From positions 20,275,501 to 20,339,500 of the forward strand of contig CANUEZ040000182.1 in assembly GCA_948099385.1 (NCBI GenBank): a DNA stretch of 64,000 nt, in the 5' to 3' direction. Shown here piece by piece: positions 46,936 through 59,008 of this stretch. The notes below the pieces were generated by a model, which saw nothing but the letters and a program-made list of their open reading frames with translations, made no database searches and was not told the origin of the DNA. This stretch comes from Fasciola hepatica. Lineage: Eukaryota > Platyhelminthes > Trematoda > Plagiorchiida > Fasciolidae. Made by a program: the position numbers and the translations under genes. Within the stretch, counting starts at the first letter, position 1. Each line of letters begins with the position of its first letter.

Positions 46936-48280
46936 CCTCCAATCACCACTGATGAAGCCCATCACATCGTTGCACAAGGGCCCCCGGTCTACGCTCGACC
47001 CCACAGGTTGGCTCCAGACGAGCTCCGTGTGGCCCGCTCCGAGTTCCAACATATGTTCAATTTGGGAATAATTCGGCCCACCAAGAGTCCGTGGGCATCA
47101 CCTCTATACACGGGCCCGAAGAAGTCACCTGACGACTGGAGACCGTGCGGGGACCATAACTCACCCAACCGAGTGACTACGCCCGACTGATATCCTATTC
47201 CGCACATCACGGACCTCACAGCTGGTTTGGCGGGTAAGATAATTTTCAGTCGAATTGATTTGGTGTGGCCATATAACCAAATACCAGTAGCCTAGGCCGA
47301 TATCCCCAAAACAACTGTAACGACTCCTTTCGATCTTTTCGAGTTTCTACGAATGCAGTTCGGACTTCGCAACGCCGCGCAAATTTTCCAGTGTTTTATC
47401 GATATGGTATGCAGTGGTTTAGATTTCGCGTTCGCCTATCTTGACACCATCCTGATTACCAGCTCGTCTAAGGAAGAACATCTGGCACATCTACGCACAC
47501 TTTGCGACCGCCCATCTAAACACGGTGTCGACACCGTCAAATTCCTAGGCCACTAAGTTGCTTCCACAGGAATCATACCATTGCAGGACCAGGTGCAGGC
47601 AATCCTGGACTCCTCAAAACCTACGTCATTCAAGCAACTACAGCGTTTCGACGGGTTGGTCGACTTCTTTTGTCGTTTCATCCCTCGATGCGCTCAGCTA
47701 GTATAGCCGCTCAAAGACCTGTTAAAAGCAAAAGCAAAGCAGCTGGTCTTCACAGAAACCGCACGAGATGCATTTGCTATGCCGAAGCAGACTATCGGCA
47801 ACATGACCTCGCTATCACACCTGAAACCAACTTCCCCAATTGCGTTAGTCACCGACACATCAGACAAAATCGTCGGCGCGGTGTTGCAACAATACTTAGC
47901 CGACACTTGGCAACCTGTTGCATTCTCCTCCAAAAACTACAACCGGCTGAATCCAAGTGTAGCACCCTTGGTCGCGAAGTTCTCGCCGTCTACTTAGGCA
48001 TTCGTCACTTTAGATACATCTTAGGGGGATGTGAATTCACGGTCTACACGGACCATAAACCGATTGTCCACGCATCGCGCGTCATCACGGACAGATACTC
48101 TCCCAGAGAGTTTAGAAATCTGGATCACATCACTTAGTACACGGGTGATGTACGTCATATCTCAGATGTCGATAATCCTGTCGCAGACGCGCTATGTCGC
48201 ATTCACAACCTGGACCTCAGCAACCCCTGTCCGATCAACCTCAAACCCGTCGCATCCGCTCAAGCAGACGATCCTGAGGT
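46936..48280 (+). pseudogene. Reverse transcriptase and RNase H of the CsRn1-like element
   Basis: RT starts AHHIVAQGPPVYARPHRLAP, then LGIIRPTKSPWASPLYTGPK, FSRIDLVWPYNQIPVA, FEFLRMQFGLRNAAQIFQ and AYLDTILIT. The palm YLDD is changed to YLDT, so one catalytic Asp is gone. FLGH follows, then RNase H with ALVTDTSDKIVGAVLQQ and the VYTDHKP block. Several stops are shared with the inverted copy, so the decay predates or was spread to that copy. Confidence 0.85.
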
Positions 48281-49598
48281 AGAACAGCTCCGTAGCACCT
48301 CATCGCTGCGGCTCCAGTCGGTCCACGTTCCTTCGACCGAAGGATACATACTGTGTGACATGTCCAAAGGCCACCCAAGGCCATTAGTACCGTCAGCTTT
48401 TAGATGGCAGGTTTTCGAAACCTTACACGGTTTGTCCCACTCGGGTACAAAGGCCTCTACTAAACCCGTCGTGACCGCTATGCTTTACGCAACATGAACC
48501 GTGATGTCATTGTATGGGCTCGTAATTGCATCCAATGTCAACAGTCGAAAGTGCATACGCGCACGAAGAGCCCATCATCAAAATTTTCAGCTGTCGGCTC
48601 ACGTTTCCAAGGCGTGTATGTCGACCTAGTAGGTCCGTTGCCTCTGTCAAAGAGTAGCATATATCTCCTTATTTCTGTAGATCGTTACGCCAGATGGCCG
48701 TTAGATGTACCTTTGCACAATGCAGCTTGCGAAACAGTCACCCAAGCTTTCTTAGAACACTGGGTGGCAGCATTTGGTTGTCCAATCGTGGTTGCCACAG
48801 ACTGCGGCTCGCCATTCCACGGAGCCTTCAGTAGTCTTCTACAACGTTCAGGCAACCGTCGCATCCATACCACCGCGTACCACCCGTCAGCAAACGGAGT
48901 GGTAGGACGTTCTCATCGGCAACTCAAGGTAGCCTTGGCAGCTCACAAAAACCCAGACTGGTAGGAATCACTACCGCTAGTACTTTAAGGTTGCCGCAAC
49001 GCTCTTAAGGCCGATCTACAAACCAAATCAGCCGAACTCACACTCAGTTACGCTCTTCGACTTCCTGGCGACATGGTAGCCTCAAAGTTCGTCGTCACTT
49101 TTGACTACGCTGATTACGCCGCCAAGCTAAGGCACCAGATGCGTGAGTTACATCTTCCTGCGGCTCGCGAACAAGACACGACGGTTTATGTACACACACA
49201 CACACACACGCTTTCAAGACTGTATGCACGTATTCCTTAGAACAGAGGCACGTGCTCCTCTACCACCTGCCTACTCCGGCCCCCACGAGGTCCTACGCCG
49301 CATGGGGAAAACATTCGTCATCAACCACAACGGCAGAAAGACTCCGGCTACCATGGTACGAATTAAACCGGCTTTTCTGGCTGAATCCATTTCATCCGAT
49401 GTCACCCCATTGGATTCTTCAGGACTAGCACCCATGTCTCCGGCGTCCCATACGCCGACCATACCAACGCCGTTGACCCAGTTGTCCGGCCGTCCTGACA
49501 CAGCCCTCAGCACACAGCCGCCTCCATTGACTTCCAATCGCGGACGAGTGATCAAGAAGCCCGTTTGTTTCGCAGATACGGTATGTTGGATCCCATAA
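48281..49598 (+). pseudogene. Integrase and C-terminal tail of the CsRn1-like element
   Basis: Starting with NRDVIVWARNCIQCQQSK (zinc-finger end), the core shows VYVDLVGPLPLS (first Asp), VVATDCGSPFHGAF (second Asp) and TTAYHPSANGVVGRSHRQLK, where the usual Glu of NGxVExxHR is Gly. The C-terminal frame 49143-49598 has YSGPHEVLRRMGKTFVI and ends RGRVIKKPVCFAD, typical of the lineage. Several stop codons interrupt it. Confidence 0.85.
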
Positions 49599-50312
49599 GT
49601 AAACGAAGAAAATCACAAGAGAAGGAAAAATAAAGTTTTTTACCCACTGTTGTGATTGCTCACTCGAGGTTTGTTTTCCACACTGAGGCCATTTACCACT
49701 TCCCCTCTGTCGCTAAACAATTTTGTTGATGTTCTGCTCATCCATCACCTCCGAACACCATCACTAAAAGCCTGCATTTTTAAAGGGACTAGCAGCGTTC
49801 TTCAAAAATAATCTTTGGCTAACGACAGGATACCGACTGCCCTCCGAGACCCACACGCAGGATACACGCATTTCCGAAAAGGCCGACCACAACACCCCTT
49901 TGCCAAGCCGAACCCGTACCAGATCATTCACTGGGGTGAGCGGAGGGTAAACTCCACGGATGCCTTCGCCGAAAGCACCGGAAATTCCTACCTCCCGCGT
50001 TGAACCTACGAGGTTTTTCTGGTTGGGTAGCCAGCTACGGCGGCTCCTCCCACTGTCTCGCTTCGAGTGCCAAATGCAACATTCTACCGCATGTCCTTCT
50101 CTGTTCTCTCTTTCGTTTTGTTTTGTTTTTTCTATTTTCCTCCTTGGGGGACTTATGTCGGAGGTGCGGTGCGAACCCATCAAAGGGACTCGAAGTCGCA
50201 AGGAGCTGCAACATTTTATTCCACTGGCGTTGTCACAGGCGACATACTCGTTTTCTTGCCAAACTCGTAAATCGAAGCCCTTCTTGCTGACGGTCTTCTA
50301 GGAGAAGGCCTC
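49599..50312 (+). other. 3' untranslated part and polypurine tract of the CsRn1-like element
   Basis: Non-coding tail. Just before the LTR at 50313, TCTAGGAGAAGGCCTC is a polypurine-tract candidate. It matches the minus-strand TCTAGGAGGAGGCCCC that precedes the LTR of the miniature elements. Confidence 0.6.
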
Positions 50313-50539
50313 CAAAGTGATCAGCCAATCACATCCTGTCTATCAATTGTTTACCTGTTCGCTTCGCGCACGCGGAAACCGCAAGCAATTCTTCCGACAC
50401 ACTCTCTCGGCACACAACAGCGTGCGGTCTCTGTACTCAGACCCTGTGAGAATACACGTTGTTGGCACTTCACGGTCTTTTCTCTTTGATTTTCTCGAGG
50501 AACGCGATTGTAGAAGCTGAGTGAATGCACCCTCCAATA
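50313..50539 (+). repeat. 3' LTR of the CsRn1-like gypsy element
   Basis: 227 bp, CAAAGTGATCAGCC...CCTCCAATA, similar to the copies at 44847 and 46709. Flanking bases do not form a target duplication with the 5' side. That would fit rearrangement during formation of the inverted duplication. Confidence 0.75.
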
Positions 50540-52064
50540 AATCCGTCCACATACCTCATTTTTGAGGAAATGCTTGTCTATTCAATTAAGTGCCCAGTTT
50601 GAAACGATCGAAAAGTGTGTTACATTCTTGTGCTAACACGAGAAGCTATTGGTCCTTGGACCTATAGGTCCAAAAGCGTCACAAGCTATCTTCGTAGGTT
50701 CTCGCAAACTATAGACTACGATGTCTCTTTTTGGAGGTAACTGATGTTACCACCTAACAAGTACAGTCCAAGTAGCGTGAGTCATGCACGATTGATTAAG
50801 GGGTAACTAGAATACGAATATCATTTCCAGTGAATGTTTTCATCCTTTAGATTGTTATGCCCATGGCGACTGAGTAATAGACAACGCAGTTTTTCGAGGA
50901 CTCTACTTAAGTTAGATATCAATTGATAAACCGGTATGCTAACGTACGTTTAGTTACAACGAAATTGATTAGAAAAATGAGGAATCATTTATTTAGCGGA
51001 GATTGAGGAAAAACGGCTGAATATCGTTTGACTGTGCAACAGAACCCTGAATTCTTGTTACTCATCAGCAGGGAAGATCAGAGAAGAAAAGCGAGGATAG
51101 GGATAACAGCTTTTTGTAAACTTACTAGCCTTAAAAGATCGGCTTAAATGGATATAATTCGTAATAATGCGCACCTATAATTCTGTTAAAATTAGCTTTT
51201 GTATCACATGGAGACCCAGTGAACGTGATGGAAGGATGATTTCTGTTAACTACAACTGTTGTTTAGCAAAATAGCATTCATCGGTCCCACTTTCGTTGCA
51301 CGGAGTTTGATATACTTTAAACCCGGTTATATATCAGTCCTGTTAACAGGACTTCCATAGGGCGGTGATGTGCAATTTTCCCCCCGAAAATGTCATTTAG
51401 AATGAGGTAATTCCGTATTAAATTAGTTTATGTGTTGGTAAACTGCGAAGTCATTCAGATATTAAGTTCACCAGTAAACCTCTGTATCGATAAACCGTAC
51501 TAATAGACGGCACACATCTGTAGGTACCTGTATATTTCCGACTTTTTTCCATGATTTACAACGTCCCTTGGTGCAACACTCTCTTGTTGTACCGAAGTTT
51601 TAATGAAAAACACCACACCTTTTGGGCGTCATCACCGAGCAATACAAAAAGGCTGCCGATGAATCTTTCATTCTGGCACGGTCTCATCTTCTGGTTTGGA
51701 GTGCCTTGGAATTACATCGGTCGGGACTAACTGAGTGGAACAAAACATTTTAGAAGTTTCAACGGCGTCCCTTGGCACTTCGCTCAATACCATCCTGTTC
51801 TGTTCCACGGATGGCTGTCAGACCGAACTGAACTGAGGACATTGGCGGATATTGGCTATTCGGCGCTCATTTCCCGATCACAAGAACACTGAACAACTGT
51901 GAGTTTGAGTCACACCTTTTGTTTCATTTTAATTCCTAATGCACATACTCTTTTGGCCTTTTAATCACCACACGCTCCTCCGCTCATCTTAGTTTGCTAG
52001 TGTCGTCTTAGATATCGTTGACATTAACTTAGTGTACCACATAGACAGAGTAGTGCATTACAGG
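50540..52064. other. Spacer between the inverted arms
   Basis: No open frame or repeat that I recognise. It separates the end of the first gypsy copy from the inverted copy. Confidence 0.45.
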
Positions 52065-55000
52065 CTTGGTAATGGGGTTTTGTGGTCGGCCTTTACGGAA
52101 ATGCGTGTATCCTGCGTGTGGGTCTCGGAGGGCAGTCGGTATCCTGTCGTTAGCCAAAGATTATTTTTGAAGAACGCTGCTAGTCCCTTTAAAAATGCAG
52201 GCTTTTAGTGATGGTGTTCGGAGGTGATGGATGAGCAGAACATCAACAAAATTGTTTAGCGACAGAGGGGAAGTGGTAAATGGCCTCAGTGTGGAAAACA
52301 AACCTCGAGTGAGCAATCACAACAGTGGGTAAAAAACTTTATTTTTCCTTCTCTTGTGATTTTCTTCGTTTACTTATGGGATCCAACATACCGTATCTGC
52401 GAAACAAACGGGCTTCTTGATCACTCGTCCGCGATTGGAAGTCAATGGAGGCGGCTGTGTGCTGAGGGCTGTGTCAGGACGGCCGGACAACTGGGTCAAC
52501 GGCGTTGGTATGGTCGGCGTATGGGACGCCGGAGACATGGGTGCTAGTCCTGAAGAATTCAATGGGGTGACATCGGATGAAATGGATTCAGCCAGAAAAG
52601 CCGGTTTAATTCGTACCATGGTAGCCGGAGTCTTTCTGCCGTTGTGGTTGATGACGAATGTTTTCCCCATGCGGCGTAGGACCTCGTGGGGGCCGGAGTA
52701 GGCAGGTGGTAGAGGAGCACGTGCCTCTGTTCTAAGGAATACGTGCATACAGTCTTGAAAGCGTGTGTGTGTGTGTGTGTACATAAACCGTCGTGTCTTG
52801 TTCGCGAGCCGCAGGAAGATGTAACTCACGCATCTGGTGCCTTAGCTTGGCGGCGTAATCAGCGTAGTCAAAAGTGACGACGAACTTTGAGGCTACCATG
52901 TCGCCAGGAAGTCGAAGAGCGTAACTGAGTGTGAGTTCGGCTGATTTGGTTTGTAGATCGGCCTTAAGAGCGTTGCGGCAACCTTAAAGTACTAGCGGTA
53001 GTGATTCCTACCAGTCTGGGTTTTTGTGAGCTGCTAAGGCTACCTTGAGTTGCCGATGAGAACGTCCTACCACTCCGTTTGCTGACGGGTGGTACGCGGT
53101 GGTATGGATGCGACGGTTGCCTGAACGTTGTAGAAGACTACTGAAGGCTCCGTGGAATGGCGAGCCGCAGTCTGTGGCAACCACGATTGGATAACCAAAT
53201 GCTGCCACCCAGTGTTCTAAGAAAGCTTGGGTGACTGTTTCGCAAGCTGCATTGTGCAAAGGTACATCTAACGGCCATCTGGCGTAACGATCTACAGAAA
53301 TAAGGAGATATATGCTACTCTTTGACAGAGGCAACGGACCTACTAGGTCGACATACACGCCTTGGAAACGTGAGCCGACAGCTGAAAATTTTGATGATGG
53401 GCTCTTCGTGCGCGTATGCACTTTTGACTGTTGACATTGGATGCAATTACGAGCCCATACAATGACATCACGGTTCATGTTGCGTAAAGCATAGCGGTCA
53501 CGACGGGTTTAGTAGAGGCCTTTGTACCCGAGTGGGACAAACCGTGTAAGGTTTCGAAAACCTGCCATCTAAAAGCTGACGGTACTAATGGCCTTGGGTG
53601 GCCTTTGGACATGTCACACAGTATGTATCCTTCGGTCGAAGGAACGTGGACCGACTGGAGCCGCAGCGATGAGGTGCTACGGAGCTGTTCTACCTCAGGA
53701 TCGTCTGCTTGAGCGGATGCGACGGGTTTGAGGTTGATCGGACAGGGGTTGCTGAGGTCCAGGTTGTGAATGCGACATAGCGCGTCTGCGACAGGATTAT
53801 CGACATCTGAGATATGACGTACATCACCCGTGTACTAAGTGATGTGATCCAGATTTCTAAACTCTCTGGGAGAGTATCTGTCCGTGATGACGCGCGATGC
53901 GTGGACAATCGGTTTATGGTCCGTGTAGACCGTGAATTCACATCCCCCTAAGATGTATCTAAAGTGACGAATGCCTAAGTAGACGGCGAGAACTTCGCGA
54001 CCAAGGGTGCTACACTTGGATTCAGCCGGTTGTAGTTTTTGGAGGAGAATGCAACAGGTTGCCAAGTGTCGGCTAAGTATTGTTGCAACACCGCGCCGAC
54101 GATTTTGTCTGATGTGTCGGTGACTAACGCAATTGGGGAAGTTGGTTTCAGGTGTGATAGCGAGGTCATGTTGCCGATAGTCTGCTTCGGCATAGCAAAT
54201 GCATCTCGTGCGGTTTCTGTGAAGACCAGCTGCTTTGCTTTTGCTTTTAACAGGTCTTTGAGCGGCTATACTAGCTGAGCGCATCGAGGGATGAAACGAC
54301 AAAAGAAGTCGACCAACCCGTCGAAACGCTGTAGTTGCTTGAATGACGTAGGTTTTGAGGAGTCCAGGATTGCCTGCACCTGGTCCTGCAATGGTATGAT
54401 TCCTGTGGAAGCAACTTAGTGGCCTAGGAATTTGACGGTGTCGACACCGTGTTTAGATGGGCGGTCGCAAAGTGTGCGTAGATGTGCCAGATGTTCTTCC
54501 TTAGACGAGCTGGTAATCAGGATGGTGTCAAGATAGGCGAACGCGAAATCTAAACCACTGCATACCATATCGATAAAACACTGGAAAATTTGCGCGGCGT
54601 TGCGAAGTCCGAACTGCATTCGTAGAAACTCGAAAAGATCGAAAGGAGTCGTTACAGTTGTTTTGGGGATATCGGCCTAGGCTACTGGTATTTGGTTATA
54701 TGGCCACACCAAATCAATTCGACTGAAAATTATCTTACCCGCCAAACCAGCTGTGAGGTCCGTGATGTGCGGAATAGGATATCAGTCGGGCGTAGTCACT
54801 CGGTTGGGTGAGTTATGGTCCCCGCACGGTCTCCAGTCGTCAGGTGACTTCTTCGGGCCCGTGTATAGAGGTGATGCCCACGGACTCTTGGTGGGCCGAA
54901 TTATTCCCAAATTGAACATATGTTGGAACTCGGAGCGGGCCACACGGAGCTCGTCTGGAGCCAACCTGTGGGGTCGAGCGTAGACCGGGGGCCCTTGTGC

Positions 55001-55413
55001 AACGATGTGATGGGCTTCATCAGTGGTGATTGGAGGTATTGAGGGACACACTCCCTCAGCTTCTGCAATCGCGTTATTCGAGGAAGTCAATGAGAAAAGA
55101 CCGTGAAGTGCCAACCGCGTGTATTCTCACAGGGCCTGAGTACAGAGACCGCACGCTGTTGTGTGCCGAGAGAGTGTGTTGGAAGAATTGCTTGCGGTTT
55201 CCGCGGTTTCCGTCAGACAATTGATAGACAGGGTGTGATCGGCCGATCACTATAGAGGGGAAAATATATAAGTATCTGAACGTAGCAAAATTGCAATGAT
55301 GTTGTCTTAGGGGTTATCGGGAAACGAAAATCATTTACGAGTGATTGCGCGAATGGGTGCAGTGAGTGTGTTCAACATTACTTCATCCACAGATTGACGA
55401 TTTGATGGCAAAC
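52065..55413 (-). mobile_element. Inverted copy of the CsRn1-like element lacking gag and protease
   Basis: The reverse complement of 44687-49905 minus 1,871 bp. From 46858 to 49598 every position p pairs with 101972 minus p, with no indel. The only differences I noticed there are at 48780 (Cys to Tyr codon) and 49413 (Asp to Asn). It carries integrase (53478-53008), RNase H, RT with the same YLDT change, and a single LTR (55254-55037) joined directly to RT. Homology includes about 160 bp outside the LTR, so this is a segmental inverted duplication, not a second insertion. Confidence 0.9.
55037..55254 (-). repeat. Chimeric LTR at the deletion junction
   Basis: On the minus strand the first part (GACGGAAACCGCGGAAACC and TTCCAACAC) matches the LTR at 44847. 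The second part (GGCACTTCACGGTC, GAATAACGCGATTG and the CCCTCAATA end) matches the inserted LTR at 46709. The switch falls in an interval of about 73 identical bases corresponding to 44921-44995. Confidence 0.85.
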
Positions 55414-55989
55414 TCTGAGAGATTTCCCAAAAGATTGAAAAATTGTAAAGGTATGTTTTCGGTCAATTGGTTATTTTTGCGGGGTTGTTGCCGACGATAT
55501 TTTATTCTGGTAGAATGGCGGAGGAAAACCGGTTGCAGTGCACAGGATGTAGGCTCACTGCACGAACGCGAATGAAAATACTCTTTGGAGCAAGTCTGCC
55601 TTTCCTTCGGAACGCATGCCACTGACTGTGTGTATTCTTCTATTTATTTATACCGCTGGTCATGCGGTTCTCTTTTTGAACGACCTGAGTTTTCCCATCT
55701 ACGATTTACAAGGGAAACCGATAGCTTCATCTCACATCCGTGGTGTATGAGGTATTGCCCTTGGGTACAGCAGAATGCTTGACAAATGATATCTCAGAGC
55801 GTGCGGCCCGTCACGAAGTTGCCCCGTGGTTTGCATGGTGGTTATTAAAGCATCGGGCGAGGACTGCGAAAGAGCGTCGACGTTGATTTCGGCACATGAG
55901 GTTCTTGCAGGCTGTATTTCTCCACCACCTGAAAAGTTAAAATATTACTGATATACTTGTAAGATTGGTTGAAACTTGCCGAGCTGTTC
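55414..55989. other. Unannotated
   Basis: Nothing recognisable beyond the end of the inverted arm. Confidence 0.4.
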
Positions 55990-56808
55990 CCTTATTGCGC
56001 GTTCACTAGTCCTCCCACTAAGCATGCATCACCCGTCCGTTTCAATGGTACTCTGCAAAACACCACCGAGATCACCGGGGCAAACTTTCACACAACCCAT
56101 TAGTAGATCGCTACATACATGGAGAGAGCGGTTAGTGTATATTGGAAAACCTTGAGTGTTGTACGCAAGCTCGACGGTCAAACGACCGTCGCTTTTGGCG
56201 GAGACTTCAGATAAGTAATTGCAGTAAACTGGTAAGCAAGGTTGAATGTCACTTTAGGGGCCTCCTCGCATAAGTCTGACCGATTGGGGCTTCGATTTTG
56301 GACTTGAACCGGTTGTGTTGATATCCCAGGTACTCCGGGTACCCGCTCCATGCATTCATGGCGTGATATCGGGTAGCTGATGGTGAAGGTTTAACATTTG
56401 CCTCTTCGAAGTACATACAAAAATACTTCTACGTACTGCCCCCAGCGCTAAGCTGACCAATCTTCTTGCTGTCCAGTGGGTGGTTATCTTGAAGGTACCA
56501 AGTGTCGATGAGGAAACGGATGTAGTCAGCGTGACTTTGAATCCGCCTAAAAAGGAAGCTCAACGGTGGAAAATTGCTCCTGGGGGCAGCCTATAATCGA
56601 CCAGGATAACAGACACACAACGGCAATCGTATCGCCGTTGTTCATAGGAAAGTGGAAAAATAGGTACTGGCAGGTGAAGTTAGTTTAGGAGAAATCGCGA
56701 GCGGTGTTTGCCAGTCGTAGCATTAGGTGTAGTGAACCATTTACTGGAAGACCCTTGATATCATGTTCGTTCTTTGGACGTGCCACTGTGTCCAAGTCAA
56801 TGTTAGGC
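55990..56808 (-). mobile_element. Old, diverged copy of the miniature LTR element
   Basis: Alignable with the intact copies: the LTR part near 56040-56240 (CACACAACCC, GAGAGCGGTTAGTGTATATT, CGGTCAAACG), then GGGGCCTCCTCGCATAAGTCTGACCG (polypurine end), then internal words to about 56660 (GCTGACCAATC, CAGCGTGACTTTGAATCCG). Its right-hand LTR is not seen. The intact copy starts right beside it at 56809. Confidence 0.6.
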
Positions 56809-58155
56809 TGTAAGGTTGATTAGACCTTACATCGCGGTTTCCTTAGTAAACGCGTGCTTCGGTCCTTTGTACTGCGTGGACCATCTGCACGTTACTCTAA
56901 TGCGCGGCACTGCACAAATATGTTAACCAGAACAGTATTCTCCACGACCCGTGAGAACGAGAAGGCGATTGGGAGAGATAGTGGTTAGCGTGTATTTGGG
57001 AGCGTGCGTGAGAGCGTGCGCAAGAGCAACGGTCAAATGGCCACCGCGCTTGGCAGTCAGCGTTCAGTTAAACAATAAACGTGGTAAAAGTATGAACGAA
57101 GATGGCAACCGCTACAGGGGCCTCCTCCTAGAAGTCCGACGGAGTTGGGCTTCGATCGTGATGGTAAGCCGGACTATTGGTTGTCCAGGAACTCCTCATA
57201 GCTTCTCCGTTATATTGTTGTTGACGTCGAACGACTGCTGATGAGTTTACCGGTGCTTGCACTCTCGAGGTCCGATGTGCGTGGGTCCAATTGTGTTTTG
57301 GCGCCCGCGGGTCTCATACGAATGCAAGCCGGAAAATGCCTCGTCAGGTCCATCCAAAAAGGCGTCCAGCTGCCGTTTCCAGTGCCAGGCTGACCAATCG
57401 TCCCGTTGTCCAGCGAGCGGTTGGCTCCTTGAACGTGCACGGGAGTCAGCCAGGCTACGGATGAAGCCAATGTGACTTGTTAGATCCGTCTGAGAGAGGG
57501 CAAGGTAAACTGGAACAAAATAGCGCCTGAGGGCGCCGGCGGATTTTGGACCGTAATAACAACACACGAACGATGTTCGGTGTTGTTGTAGTCGCTAGGA
57601 GACCAGAAGAAAATGAAACCATAACTACAGATTGTAATTTCACGGGTCTGTTTTTTTTTTTTTGGTAAATCCATGGCGGAAAAAAAAATCACGACGAATT
57701 AGACACACAAAATATGTATGGACGAAAAAGAAAAAAAAATCAAGATAGGGAAACAATAAAACACACAAAAACGTACGCAGACGGGACCTTGAACGGTAGA
57801 AAACAAGGAAACTCACGTGACCTGAGGATCACGTCGGGCTCACCAATTGTAAGGTTGATTAGACCTTACATCGCGGTTTCCTTAGTAAACGCGTGCTTCG
57901 GTCCTTTGTACTGCGTGGACCATCTGCACGTTACTCTAATGCGCGGCACTGCACAAATATGTTAACCAGAACAGTATTCTCCACGACCCGTGAGAACGAG
58001 AAGGCGATTGGGAGAGATAGTGGTTAGCGTGTATTTGGGAGCGTGCGTGAGAGCGTGCGCAAGAGCAACGGTCAAATGGCCACCGCGCTTGGCAGTCAGC
58101 GTTCAGTTAAACAATAAACGTGGTAAAAGTATGAACGAAGATGGCAACCGCTACA
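56809..58155 (-). mobile_element. Miniature LTR retrotransposon (TRIM-like), intact copy 1
   Basis: 1,347 bp with two 308 bp LTRs (56809-57116 and 57848-58155) that look identical, TG...CA ends, and a 4 bp target duplication AGGC on both sides. Orientation is minus: adjacent to the right-hand LTR, after two bases, TGGTGAGCCCGACGTGAT matches the complement of the tRNA-Trp 3' end at 17 of 18 positions. A purine tract (AGGAGGAGG) precedes the other LTR. The 731 bp interior has no protease, RT or integrase. A 106-codon minus-strand frame (57567-57247) is conserved in copy 2 but unrecognised. It is non-autonomous and presumably mobilised by a CsRn1-type gypsy element. Confidence 0.88.
57247..57567 (-). 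CDS. Short conserved frame inside the miniature LTR element
   Basis: 106 codons, starting MCCYYGPKSAGALRRYF, basic, with a WSAWHWKRQLDAFLDGPDEA segment. It is nearly identical in copy 2 (63171-62851), which recent common ancestry alone can explain. It may be a remnant of gag or an untranslated leader. No motif is recognised. Confidence 0.25.
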   Translation of the reverse strand: MCCYYGPKSAGALRRYFVPVYLALSQTDLTSHIGFIRSLADSRARSRSQPLAGQRDDWSAWHWKRQLDAFLDGPDEAFSGLHSYETRGRQNTIGPTHIGPRECKHR

Positions 58156-58744
58156 AGGCGAAGGTGACCGGCTTAGTTATTTTACGCGTGGTAGGGTGTC
58201 GGTTACGAGATGGTGACGCAGAGGTTTATCGCAAGTCTACAGTAAACTGAAACAAAGTTTGGGTGGCCAATCTCAAGAGGTGAGTGTCCATCGAAAGCAG
58301 AACTTGGCGCGTATCAAAGGCTTGTGATCTGAGAATATCGTGAACGAACTCGCTTGGGTGCGCTTTGCAAATGACAGATTCCTAAGCAGCCCAAGTAGAA
58401 CGTTGCCCCAACCTTTGGGGTAAACCTGGGGCATGCCCCAAGCTTGCCCCAAGTTTAGTTTTCATGTGGGAAAGATGCTAATTGGTTACGGATTCACTAG
58501 GATTATATCCTTATGTACATATATTGCCACCCTGAGGAACGCTTATTTTGGCCCGTATTGTTTTGTTACATCACTATTAGTGGCGACCTTCACGCGGTCC
58601 CGTGCAGTCGTCGTTCTGTCCTTCACGTGACTGGCGTGCTTTCTCAGGCACGTGATGAGCGAGTTCGTACGAGTTCGTACAAACCGTGTTGAACACATAA
58701 CCATATATATGGCTCGCGATCATTATAAATATGTCTGTTTATCT

Positions 58745-58747
<3 letters not shown>
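58156..58747. other. Upstream flank of the transposase gene
   Basis: No gene seen. At 58410-58455 there are nested GCCCCAA/TTGGGGC words, including the palindrome GGGGCATGCCCC. At 58660-58681 GAGTTCGTAC is repeated in tandem. It may hold the left terminus of the DNA transposon described below. Confidence 0.4.

Positions 58748-58810
<63 letters not shown>
58748..58810. repeat. Compound (AT)n(GT)n microsatellite
   Basis: An AT run of about 40 bp followed by about 22 bp of GT. Confidence 0.95.
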
Positions 58811-59008
58811 AGTTATACATAAATGTATAATTGTGTATATGTTTTATACTATACATCATCGTTTTTGCCGATAGCGTCAGTACCTGGTATACGCATGTTT
58901 GGTGTTTATGGATATTTGTTTGTAATCATCATATTCGTATTTCAAATGGAGATAAATGTGGTTTAATGTTTACCACTGTTCTGTGTTTACAATGGACAGC
59001 TAACTCAC

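Noticed and set aside
49164..49212. CA-repeat within integrase as a regulatory or CRISPR-like array
   Set aside because: It is a plain dinucleotide repeat inside the decayed pol frame. No CRISPR-like spacing occurs anywhere in the window.
44687..55413. Two independent insertions of the same gypsy element
   Set aside because: Homology extends about 160 bp beyond the LTR, and the inner end lacks the 3' LTR at the same point, so an inverted segmental duplication fits better.
56951..57241. 96-codon + strand frame repeated in each miniature LTR element
   Set aside because: It spans the LTR boundary and is antisense to the element. It recurs only because the elements are copies.
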